NCBI GenBank assembly: GCA_035264365.1
Contig: DATFQI010000030.1
Span: forward strand, 1 to 21,882
DNA length: 21,882 nt
Source: DATFQI01 sp035264365
Lineage (GTDB): Bacteria > Actinomycetota > Thermoleophilia > Solirubrobacterales > Solirubrobacteraceae
Direction of reading: 5' to 3'
Of this stretch, positions 8,053 to 14,256 are shown piece after piece. A program made the position numbers and the translations under genes. Each line of letters opens with the position of its first letter. The first letter of the stretch is position 1. The notes under the pieces were generated by a model. It did no database searches and had not been told where the DNA came from. It saw nothing but the letters and a program-made list of their open reading frames with translations.

Positions 8053-8525
8053 CAGCGCGGGGCCAGCGACGGCGCCGGGCCCTCGATCAGCACGAACCAG
8101 AGAGAGAACAGCACGAGCGCCACGATCGCCGTCACGGCGAAGATCCGCGGCAGGACGCCCTCCCGCTGCTCGTGGCCGGCCGCGCGGCGCAGGATCCGCC
8201 AGACGCGGTCCAGCCGCGTGGCGATCCCGAGCGTGATCATCAGCGTCGCGACCATCCCGAGGAACGTCACGGCGAGCGCGAGCGTGATCGAGTCGGCGTG
8301 GTAGTCGACCTGGGAGCCGACCCACAGCCACGCCACAGGCTGCGGCCCCCACAGGGTCAGGCACACGAGCGCCTCGAGCACGAGCACCGCCGCCGCGAGC
8401 GTCGCGTCGGTGCGGCGGCGGCCCTCGCCGCCACGGGCCGGGTCCTCCTTGTACCGGAGCGGGGCGGTGCCTGGGCGGCGGCCGATGAAGAGGCCGCCGG
8501 TGTCGGTCGGATCGTTGCGCGGCAT
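8052..8525 (-). CDS. small three-helix membrane protein, unknown function
   Basis: The ATG at 8525 gives 157 residues. After a charged N-terminus (1-40) there are three hydrophobic segments, at about 41-70, 78-102 and 125-148, separated by a short basic loop (TRLDRVWRILRRAAG). No enzyme motif is recognised. There is no SD on this strand: the leader is pyrimidine-rich, so it may be leaderless or weakly translated. It starts 22 bases from the divergent gene at 8547 and is translationally coupled to the aminotransferase-fold gene downstream. Confidence 0.75.
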   Translation of the reverse strand: MPRNDPTDTGGLFIGRRPGTAPLRYKEDPARGGEGRRRTDATLAAAVLVLEALVCLTLWGPQPVAWLWVGSQVDYHADSITLALAVTFLGMVATLMITLGIATRLDRVWRILRRAAGHEQREGVLPRIFAVTAIVALVLFSLWFVLIEGPAPSLAPR

Positions 8526-8546
8526 GGGGCGGAAAGGGGAGGATAG

Positions 8547-9071
8547 GTGTACCCTGCGAAGCGGTCCATCAGGGCGTTCTCACCAATGGCACTGATCGAG
8601 CAGCTCAACCCCGGCGCGACGACCGTCACGGTCCCGGAGGTCGACGAGCGGGCCGCGCGGCGCACGCTGCGCGAGCAGATCGCCCGGCTCGAGCGCGAGC
8701 TGGCCAGTGCGTGCCTCGACGCGTGCCCCAGGATCGACCCGGGTCCACCTCCGCCGGCGCTCGCCGCCGGCCCGCGGCTGCTCTCGCTCGGCGAGCTCGA
8801 GCGCGTCCGCGACGCGCTGGCCGGGCGGCTCGCGCACGTGCGCGGCGAGGCGGACGCCCAGCTGCTGCGCCAGGCCGAGAGTCGCACGCTGCTGGAGCGC
8901 ATGCAGGCCGACCCGTCCGCGTACAAGTGGATGCGCATCTCCAACGCCCAGCTCGGCGAGCCGGGCTGCAAGCACTTCCACGTCCGCCCGCGGCTCGGCC
9001 CGATCGGCCTGCTGGCGGGCTGGTGGCACGTCAAGGTCTCCTCGGGTTGCCCGTTAGCCTGCGCCCCGTGA
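8547..9071 (+). CDS. conserved-looking hypothetical protein with coiled-coil and Cys/His tail
   Basis: The GTG at 8547 follows a good purine-rich SD (GGGGAGG, about 8536-8542), giving 174 residues; the ATG at 8586 (161 residues) is an alternative. I do not recognise the family. Residues about 30-55 (DERAARRTLREQIARLEREL) and 85-125 are strongly helical and charged, and look like coiled coil. They flank a Pro-rich loop (DPGPPPPALAAGP). The last 50 residues change character: aromatic and Cys/His rich (AYKWMRISNAQ, PGCKHFHVRPR, WWHVKVSSGC). This could be a small beta domain, possibly metal binding. The stop codon lies inside a 24-bp palindrome shared with the leader of the next gene. Confidence 0.65.
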   Translation: MYPAKRSIRAFSPMALIEQLNPGATTVTVPEVDERAARRTLREQIARLERELASACLDACPRIDPGPPPPALAAGPRLLSLGELERVRDALAGRLAHVRGEADAQLLRQAESRTLLERMQADPSAYKWMRISNAQLGEPGCKHFHVRPRLGPIGLLAGWWHVKVSSGCPLACAP

Positions 9072-9086
9072 CCGCGGTCACGGGGC
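9063..9086. repeat. perfect 24-bp palindrome
   Basis: Each half reads GCCCCGTGACCG or its complement with no mismatch. It contains the TGA stop of the preceding gene (9069-9071) and ends six bases before the ATG at 9093. As DNA it could be a dimeric repressor operator. As RNA it would form a 10-bp stem with a CGCG loop next to the ribosome-binding region. There is no T-run after it, so it is not a standard terminator. Confidence 0.85.
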
Positions 9087-9092
9087 ACTGAG

Positions 9093-9620
9093 ATGGGAAA
9101 GCGCAGCCGCAAGCGCGGGGACGGCGTCTCCGCAGTCGCCCCCGCGCCAACCGCGCAGGAGGGCGCGCGCACGGGGCGCAGCGCACGCGAGCCGGCCACG
9201 GCCCAGCCGGCCGCTCCTCGCCGCAGGGGCGGGCGCCCGGCGATCGAGGACCGTCCGAAGCCGCCCTGGCACCCCGTGCCGCTCGTGGAGATCTGCGTGC
9301 TCGTCGGTCTCGTCCTGCTCGTGCTCGGCGCGCTCGACCTGCGCTCGGACCGCGGCAAGCTGCTGCTCGTGCTGGGGATGGCGCTCGGCTCGCTGGGTGG
9401 CCTCGACACCGCGCTGCGCGAGCACCTGGCGGGCTACCGCTCGCACACGACCGTGATCGCCTCGCTGCCGGCCGTGACGACCGCGGCCGCGCTCTACTTC
9501 GCGCGCGTCCCCTGGACCGTGCTCGTGATCGCCGCGGTGGCGGTCTTCGCGGGCGTGTTCTGGTGGATGCGCCGGGTGTTCATGCGCCGTGCGAGCGGTG
9601 CTCGCCGGGCGCGCGGATAG
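9093..9620 (+). CDS. small integral membrane protein, unknown function
   Basis: The ATG at 9093 gives 175 residues. A basic Ala/Pro-rich cytoplasmic N-terminus (about 1-58) precedes hydrophobic helices at about 62-83, 88-105, 118-136 and 137-157, followed by a short Arg-rich tail. No catalytic motif is seen. The expected SD position is occupied by the end of the 24-bp palindrome, so start-site accessibility may be controlled there. It is followed after 10 bases by the VOC-family gene. Confidence 0.75.
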   Translation: MGKRSRKRGDGVSAVAPAPTAQEGARTGRSAREPATAQPAAPRRRGGRPAIEDRPKPPWHPVPLVEICVLVGLVLLVLGALDLRSDRGKLLLVLGMALGSLGGLDTALREHLAGYRSHTTVIASLPAVTTAAALYFARVPWTVLVIAAVAVFAGVFWWMRRVFMRRASGARRARG

Positions 9621-9630
9621 CCTCTACGCC

Positions 9631-10080
9631 GTGTCCGACGAGAAGCGCATGCAGCTGCGCGGCCTCCATCACGTCACGGCGATCTGCCGCGACGCCGACG
9701 CGACGATCGCGTTCTACCGCGATCTGCTCGGCCTGGCGGTCGTCCACGACGGACCGTCGGACGACGACCCGGACTCCCGCCACGTGTGGTTCGGGGCGCT
9801 CGACGGCGGCCCCGGCCGGCTCGTGAGCTTCATGCAGTACCCCGAGCTGCCGACCGGCGTGGTCGGCGTGGGCTCCACGCACCACTTCGCGCTGCTGGTC
9901 GAGACCCCCGAGGAGCAGGAGGCGTGGCGCGACTACCTGCGCGGCCGGGGCGTGGAGTGCTCCGACGTCTTCGACCGCGGCGCGAGCCGCTCGATCTACC
10001 TGCGCGATCCCGACGGCCACATGGTCGAGATCGCGACCCGCGGCCCCGGCTTCAACGCCGGCGCCCCCGCCACCTACTGA
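9631..10080 (+). CDS. VOC-family (glyoxalase/extradiol dioxygenase-like) metalloprotein
   Basis: The GTG at 9631 gives 149 residues; the ATG at 9649 is an alternative start with a weak GAGAAG in front. The two beta-alpha-beta-beta-beta modules of the vicinal oxygen chelate fold are evident. The first opens with LRGLHHVTAICRDADATIAFY and the second with STHHFALLVETPEEQEAW. Candidate metal ligands are His13/14, His84/85 and Glu133 (in HMVEIAT), giving the family's usual 2-His-1-carboxylate set. The opening resembles the ring-cleaving dioxygenase/MhqO branch, but one module pair alone also fits a glyoxalase or thiol transferase. The substrate is unknown. Confidence 0.85.
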   Translation: MSDEKRMQLRGLHHVTAICRDADATIAFYRDLLGLAVVHDGPSDDDPDSRHVWFGALDGGPGRLVSFMQYPELPTGVVGVGSTHHFALLVETPEEQEAWRDYLRGRGVECSDVFDRGASRSIYLRDPDGHMVEIATRGPGFNAGAPATY

Positions 10081-10113
10081 CGGACGCGCCGGCGTGAGCC
10101 GAATGTCCTCCTC

Positions 10114-10485
10114 TTAGCCGCGACCCGCCCAGGCGAGCCCGCCGATCGCGAACGGGTCGACCTCTGCGGTCGTCTCGCCGCGCAGGCGGCCTGCGAGGCA
10201 GCGGCGCTGCCGGTCGGTCATGGAGCCGATGGTCTTCGTCTCGTTCATCGAGAGCTGGACCAGGAAGCGACGGCAGCGCGTGCGCCCCCACCGATGCTGA
10301 CTCATCAGCAGATCCGCGATGGTCATGCTCCCCGCCTCCCAGGGGCAGTCGAGCACGATCTCCGCGACGGACAGCTCGCCGTCGGCCACCTGGCGCTTGA
10401 GCTCAGCGCGCGCCAGTCGCACCTTGTTGGCCTGGGCCAGCGCCTGCATGTGCTGCGGCGCTGGAGCTGTCGCGATTTCCGGCAT
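10114..10485 (-). CDS. mihF: actinobacterial integration host factor (mIHF)-family protein, divergent
   Basis: The ATG at 10485 is preceded by GGGGGAGG on the minus strand (10490-10497), which selects this start over an upstream in-frame ATG; the product has 123 residues. The middle resembles mIHF: a basic helix KVRLARAELKRQVADGELS, then MTIADLLMSQHRWGRTRCRRFL in the position of the mIHF helix-two-turn-helix DNA-binding part, followed by TIGSMTDRQRRCLAGRL. Such proteins bend and compact DNA and help some phage integrases. It is longer at the C-terminus than typical mIHF and carries DCPWEAGS before the DNA-binding part, so it may be a specialised paralogue. A long structured leader lies upstream. 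Confidence 0.78.
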   Translation of the reverse strand: MPEIATAPAPQHMQALAQANKVRLARAELKRQVADGELSVAEIVLDCPWEAGSMTIADLLMSQHRWGRTRCRRFLVQLSMNETKTIGSMTDRQRRCLAGRLRGETTAEVDPFAIGGLAWAGRG

Positions 10486-10498
10486 GGAACCTCCCCCT

Positions 10499-10521
10499 GG
10501 CCCCTGCATCCGTCAGGGGCC
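10499..10521 (-). promoter_or_regulatory. leader hairpin abutting the SD of the mIHF-like gene
   Basis: This is a perfect 8-bp stem GGCCCCTG/CAGGGGCC with a 7-base loop, one base from the SD tract. On the minus strand the 5' arm could also pair with the CAGGGG that runs into the SD (10494-10499). Two exclusive structures are therefore conceivable, one leaving and one hiding the SD. Only the stem is directly visible; switching is inference. Confidence 0.5.
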
Positions 10522-10591
10522 GGTCGAACAGTGATCAGTTGGGGTCGGGCGCACACGCGAGGGCTCCAGGCACGCGTCAGACCACTCTCGT

Positions 10592-10616
10592 ACGGAACCG
10601 CCTCCGGCGGCTCCGT
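10592..10616 (-). promoter_or_regulatory. strong hairpin in the mIHF-like leader
   Basis: The arms ACGGAACCGCC and GGCGGCTCCGT pair over 10 of 11 positions around a TCC loop, with a single A/C mismatch. There is no T-run beside it, so it looks like a structural leader element more than a terminator. Confidence 0.5.
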
Positions 10617-10677
10617 CCGGTCCCCCTGACATCGTGTTCTCTTCCCCAGCAAGCGCGTCTGCGCTCGACCGGTCGCC

Positions 10678-10707
10678 AGGCTAGCCACCCCTCGGCTCCG
10701 GAATCAA
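10678..10707 (-). promoter_or_regulatory. candidate promoter of the mIHF-like gene
   Basis: On the minus strand TTGATT (10702-10707) and TAGCCT (10678-10683) are separated by 18 bases. They fit the actinobacterial housekeeping pattern TTGANN/TANNNT. Transcription would begin near 10671, giving a leader of about 185 bases that includes both hairpins. Confidence 0.4.
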
Positions 10708-10759
10708 CGCTCAACCACCCTCGGCATTCGCAAAAAGCGGGGGATTTATCGACCTGTTC

Positions 10760-10783
10760 ACCTTGTGCGTCTCTGGACAAGGT
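10760..10783. repeat. 7-10-7 inverted repeat
   Basis: ACCTTGT (10760-10766) and ACAAGGT (10777-10783) are perfect complements with a 10-base spacer, so their centres are 17 bases apart. It lies upstream of the candidate mIHF-like promoter and could be a repressor site or a weak terminator of the synthase transcript. Confidence 0.45.
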
Positions 10784-10844
10784 AGGCCTCCCGCAAACGG
10801 CGCTACAGAGCCGAAATCTGCTACACGCGAGGGTTGACGTTCCG

Positions 10845-12086
10845 CTAACGCGGAAGTGGGCCGTGCTCGGACTCGAAGCGCTGCTTGACGTCGGCGAAGG
10901 CGGAGAGCGCCCGGTCGAGCGTCTCGCGATCGTGCGTCGCCATCACGCTCGTGCGCAGCAGCGCGCCCGCGGGCGGGACCGCCGGGTGCAGGGCGACGTT
11001 GACGTAGACGCCCGCGTCGTAGAGCGCGCGCCACAGCAGCACGGCCTTCCAGTCGTCGCCGACGACGACTGGCACGATCGGGGTCGTGATGCCGAGGTGG
11101 TCGTAGACGACCTGGAAGCCGAGCGCGGCGAGCCCGTCGCGCAGGTAGGCGGCGTTCTCGAGCACGCGCGCAAACAGCTGCGGGCCCTCGTCGGAGCGGA
11201 TCACGCGCAGCGCGGCGAGCGCGGCGCCGACGGCGGCCGGGACGGCGGCGGCCGTGAACAGGAAGGCCCGCGAGGAGATGCGCAGGAAGTCGACCACCTC
11301 GTGCGAGCCGGCGATGAAGCCGCCGCAGGAGGCCAGCGACTTCGAGAACGTGCCCATCCGCAGGTCGACCGACGGCTCGACGCCGAGCAGCTCGCTCGCG
11401 CCCGCCCCGCGCGCGCCGAGCACGCCGGCGCCGTGCGCCTCGTCGACCATCAGCCGCGCGCCGTGCGCCCGGCTGAGCTCGACGATCTTGGGCAGGTCGG
11501 CGACGTCGCCCTCCATCGAGAACACGCCGTCGACGACGACGAGCACGCCGCCGCCGTCGTCGTCGGCGCGCTCGAGCATCTTCTGGAGCTTGTCGAGCCG
11601 GTTGTGGCGGAACGGGCGCAGCTTCGCCCGCGAGAGCAGGCAGCCGTCGAGGATCGAGGCGTGGTCGGCCGAGTCGGCGATCACCGTGTCGCCCGGGCCA
11701 AGGATCGTCCCGAGCGTGCCGACGTTGGCCTGGTGGCCGGTCGTGAAGACGATCGCGTCCTCGGTCCCCATCCACTCCGCGATCTCGCGCTCGAGCTCCA
11801 GGTGCAGGTCGATCGTGCCGTTGAGCAGCCGCGAGCCGGTCAGTCCGGTGCCGTAGCGCTCGAGCGCATCGCGCGCCCCCGCGATCACGCGCGGGTCGCC
11901 GGTGAGGCCGAGGTAGTTGTTGGAGCCGAGCATGACCCGCTCGGCGCCCTCCATCTCCACCACCGGCGCGGCCGGCGACTCGAGCCGGCGGAAGTAGGGC
12001 AGCAGGTCCGCCTCGCGGGCCGCGCGCAGCTGCTCGGCGCGCTCGTGGCCGCGGACCTTCTCGAAGACGTCGATGGCGGTGGGCAT
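10845..12086 (-). CDS. spt: alpha-oxoamine synthase, serine palmitoyltransferase-like
   Basis: The ATG at 12086 gives 413 residues; upstream in-frame extension would run through the divergent gene. It belongs to the PLP alpha-oxoamine synthase family (BioF, KBL, HemA, SPT), which condenses an amino acid with an acyl thioester and releases CO2. Features are SNNYLGLTGDPRV, a GSR-GT substrate loop (TGSRLLNGT), DHASILDG, DEAHGAG (Asp215, His218) and the lysine loop GTFSKSLASCGGF (Lys249). The FSKS form of that loop is typical of bacterial serine palmitoyltransferase; BioF and KBL usually read GTLGKALG. The divergent neighbours, a ceramide-synthase-like GNAT protein and a Scs7-like fatty acid hydroxylase, support a sphingoid-base role: L-serine plus palmitoyl-CoA or acyl-ACP to 3-ketosphinganine. 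Annotation as BioF remains possible, but no other biotin gene is nearby. Confidence 0.75.
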   Translation of the reverse strand: MPTAIDVFEKVRGHERAEQLRAAREADLLPYFRRLESPAAPVVEMEGAERVMLGSNNYLGLTGDPRVIAGARDALERYGTGLTGSRLLNGTIDLHLELEREIAEWMGTEDAIVFTTGHQANVGTLGTILGPGDTVIADSADHASILDGCLLSRAKLRPFRHNRLDKLQKMLERADDDGGGVLVVVDGVFSMEGDVADLPKIVELSRAHGARLMVDEAHGAGVLGARGAGASELLGVEPSVDLRMGTFSKSLASCGGFIAGSHEVVDFLRISSRAFLFTAAAVPAAVGAALAALRVIRSDEGPQLFARVLENAAYLRDGLAALGFQVVYDHLGITTPIVPVVVGDDWKAVLLWRALYDAGVYVNVALHPAVPPAGALLRTSVMATHDRETLDRALSAFADVKQRFESEHGPLPR

Positions 12087-12105
12087 GAGTAGGGTGCGCC
12101 CTTCT

Positions 12106-13272
12106 ATGTCAGTTACGGTCCAGCCCGTCGGCTCGCGACGGGACCTCAAGGAGTTCGTCGAGCTCCCGTACCGGCTCCACTCTAATTCAGGCGTCTGGGT
12201 GCCCCCGCTCAAGCTCGAGCGGCGGATCTTCCTGTCGCGCCGCTTCAACGCCTTCTTCACCCACGGCGACGCCCAGCTGTTCTTGGCCCGCCGCGACGGC
12301 CGCGTCGTCGGGCGCATCAGCGCGCAGTACGACGACAACTTCAACGCCCACCACGGCAACCGCTGGGGGATGTTCGGCTTCCTCGAGCTCGAGGACGACC
12401 CGGAGATCCTGCCGCCGCTGCTGGCGGCCGCCGAGCAGTGGCTGCTCGCGCGCGGGCGCGACCACATGGTCGGCCCGATGGACTTCACGATGAACGACGA
12501 GAGCGGGGTGATGATCGAGGGCTTCGACCGCGTCCCGATGATCAAGCAGCCGTGGCACCCGCCCCACTACCAGCGGCACGCCGAAGACGGCAGCGCCGGC
12601 CTGGACAAGGCGATGGACCTGCTGATGTGGGAGCTGCAGATCTCCGATCGCGAGAAGATCCTGCCGGTCATCTTCAAGCTGGCCGACGAGGTCGAGCCGC
12701 GCCACGGGATCAAGCTGCGCAAGATGTCGCGGCGCTCGCTGCGCAAGGACATGGACCGCTTCGCCGACGTCTACAACTCGGCCTGGAGCGAGAACTGGGG
12801 CTTCTCCCCGTACTCGAAGAAGGACCTCGACGCCTACACCCAGGAGCTGCACCTGGTCTTCGACCAGCACTGGTTCATGGTCGCCGAGGCGCCCGACGGC
12901 GAGACCGCGGCGGTCGCGATCACCGTGCCCGACGTCAACCAGGTCCTGGCGAAGATGAAGGGCCGGCTGCTGCCCTTCGGCTGGTGGTACTTCCTGCGCA
13001 AGGGCTCCACGATCGACCGCGTCCGTGTCGGGTTCCTCGGCGTCAAGCCGCAGTTCCAGCACACCGGTGTGGCGGCGAAGATGTACGTCGAGCACTTCGA
13101 CATGGCCTCGTCGACGCCGCAGAAGTGGGGCGAGATGGGCTGGATCCTCGAGACCAACACGAACATGAACCGGGCGATGGAGGCGATGGGCGGTCGGGTC
13201 GTGCGGCGCTATCGGATCTACCAACGAGAACTGGGGAAAACCCCACTATCCACGGCGCTACCGAGGAGTTAG
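12106..13272 (+). CDS. GNAT-fold acyltransferase of the YghO/bacterial ceramide synthase type
   Basis: The ATG at 12106 gives 388 residues; a few in-frame codons upstream fall in the divergent start region. The order of conserved pieces matches the YghO-like family. These are an N-terminal VTVQPVGSRRDLKEFVELPYRL, WVPPLKLERR, a first GNAT-like sheet FLARRDGRVVGRISAQYDD, the family signature GPMDFTMNDESGVMIEGFD, then a second acyltransferase domain with VGFLGVKPQFQHTGVAAKMY and a closing WILETNTNMNRAMEAMGG. In Caulobacter a protein of this type (bCerS) N-acylates 3-ketosphinganine, to my knowledge. Assigning that role here rests on the family and on the divergent SPT-like gene 19 bases away. 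It is followed after 10 bases by the hydroxylase gene. A different N-acyltransferase substrate is possible. Confidence 0.72.
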   Translation: MSVTVQPVGSRRDLKEFVELPYRLHSNSGVWVPPLKLERRIFLSRRFNAFFTHGDAQLFLARRDGRVVGRISAQYDDNFNAHHGNRWGMFGFLELEDDPEILPPLLAAAEQWLLARGRDHMVGPMDFTMNDESGVMIEGFDRVPMIKQPWHPPHYQRHAEDGSAGLDKAMDLLMWELQISDREKILPVIFKLADEVEPRHGIKLRKMSRRSLRKDMDRFADVYNSAWSENWGFSPYSKKDLDAYTQELHLVFDQHWFMVAEAPDGETAAVAITVPDVNQVLAKMKGRLLPFGWWYFLRKGSTIDRVRVGFLGVKPQFQHTGVAAKMYVEHFDMASSTPQKWGEMGWILETNTNMNRAMEAMGGRVVRRYRIYQRELGKTPLSTALPRS

Positions 13273-13282
13273 CGTTTTGACC

Positions 13283-13900
13283 ATGCGTCGTTCCGAGTAC
13301 CTGAAGGCCTCCCCGCCGATGTTCCAGTCCGGGCTCCTGGATCGCTTCACGCGCGTGCATCCCGCCGTCCCCGTGCTCATCTACGTCCCCGTCATCGCCC
13401 TGCTCTTCGTGACCGGCGTCAGCCGCCTCGGGCTGCTCACGTCGATCGGCCTCGCGCTCGGCGGCTACGCCGTCTGGACGCTCACGGAGTACTGGCTGCA
13501 CCGCGTCGTCTTCCACTTCGAGCCCGAGGGCGGGCTCGGCGCGCGGCTGCACTGGATGATCCACGGCGTCCACCACGACCACCCGAACGACCCGATGCGG
13601 CTCGTGATGCCGCCGTCCGCGAGCGCGCCGCTGGCGCTGCTGTTCTACGGCCTGTTCTGGCTCGTGCTCGGCGGCGACAACGCGACCGCGTTCACGGCCG
13701 GCTTCCTCGCGGGCTACCTCGCCTACGACATGGTCCACTACGCGGTGCACCACCACGTGCCGCGCACGGCCGTCGGCAAGAAGCTGCGTGAGCTGCACAT
13801 GCGCCACCACTTCCAGGACCACGAGCGGGGCTTCGGCGTCAGCGCGCCGTACTGGGACCGGGTGTTCGGCACTGCGCCGCGCCCGCGGCCCAGGGGGTAG
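13283..13900 (+). CDS. fatty acid 2-hydroxylase-like membrane di-iron enzyme (Scs7/FA2H type)
   Basis: The ATG at 13283 gives 205 residues; TTG 13277 is better spaced from GAGGAG (13263-13268) and would add two residues. It is an integral membrane protein of the fatty acid hydroxylase superfamily with the full histidine set: EYWLHRVVFH (His73, His78), HGVHHDHP (94-100), YDMVHYAVHHH (152-158) and LHMRHH (172-176). The stretches RLVMPP, GYLAYDMVHY and GFGVSAPYWDRVFGT are those of yeast Scs7 and animal FA2H, which 2-hydroxylate the N-acyl chain of ceramides. No cytochrome b5 domain is fused, as is common in bacterial versions. Operon position after the ceramide-synthase-like gene supports a sphingolipid substrate. 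Confidence 0.85.
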   Translation: MRRSEYLKASPPMFQSGLLDRFTRVHPAVPVLIYVPVIALLFVTGVSRLGLLTSIGLALGGYAVWTLTEYWLHRVVFHFEPEGGLGARLHWMIHGVHHDHPNDPMRLVMPPSASAPLALLFYGLFWLVLGGDNATAFTAGFLAGYLAYDMVHYAVHHHVPRTAVGKKLRELHMRHHFQDHERGFGVSAPYWDRVFGTAPRPRPRG

Positions 13901-13935
13901 CACGCGTCCGGAAGACCCGTCATGCTGTCTCGTTC

Positions 13936-14223
13936 GTGAGCGAGACGCCTGAGGACTTCCAGGACGAGGAGATCGTCGACGGGCTGCCCGTGCCGGCGGC
14001 GCCGGCGGTGGTGGAGCCGTCGCTTCCCGCGCCCGTGCCCGCCCGTCAGGCGGCCGCGCTGGCCGCGACCGGGTTCGTCGCCGGGGCCGCCACCGTGGCG
14101 GTCGTGCGCCGGCGCCGCAGCCGGGTGCCGCGGCGCAAGCGCAAGAAGCAGAAGAACGGGTTGGGTGAGATCGTCGCCTCCAACTCGTTCCTCGTCGACG
14201 TCCATCTTCTTCGACGGGATTAG
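13936..14223 (+). CDS. small single-helix membrane protein, unknown function
   Basis: The GTG at 13936 is 35 bases after the hydroxylase and gives 95 residues. An acidic, Pro-rich N-terminus (1-35) is followed by one hydrophobic segment (about 38-56, AALAATGFVAGAATVAVV), a very basic stretch RRRRSRVPRRKRKKQKN and a tail ending FLVDVHLLRRD. The family is not recognised. The positive-inside rule places the basic tail in the cytoplasm, where it could bind nucleic acid or acidic lipid. No SD is seen, so it may be leaderless. Confidence 0.6.
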   Translation: MSETPEDFQDEEIVDGLPVPAAPAVVEPSLPAPVPARQAAALAATGFVAGAATVAVVRRRRSRVPRRKRKKQKNGLGEIVASNSFLVDVHLLRRD

Positions 14224-14256
14224 GACTCCCGCCCACCGGCGCGGGTCCGCCACCGG

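Larger units (their letters stand above)
10486..10844 (-). other. 359-bp leader/intergenic region upstream of the mIHF-like gene
   Basis: There is no convincing gene here on either strand. It lies between the stop of the alpha-oxoamine synthase gene and the mIHF-like gene, both on the minus strand. It contains a candidate promoter (10678-10707), two strong hairpins (10592-10616 and 10499-10521), a 7-10-7 inverted repeat (10760-10783) and a small 6-bp hairpin around the synthase stop (10840-10855). Base composition is less GC-extreme near 10720-10850 than in the genes. Confidence 0.7.

Noticed and set aside
5842..8304. 820-codon plus-strand open frame
   Set aside because: Shadow across the sigma factor and antisense to the aminotransferase-fold gene, both well supported.
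10845..12086. BioF (8-amino-7-oxononanoate synthase) as the name for the synthase
   Set aside because: The lysine loop is GTFSKS rather than GTLGKA, and the neighbours are lipid genes; kept only as an alternative.
10539..12092. 517-codon plus-strand open frame
   Set aside because: Antisense to the alpha-oxoamine synthase and its downstream leader; no protein features.
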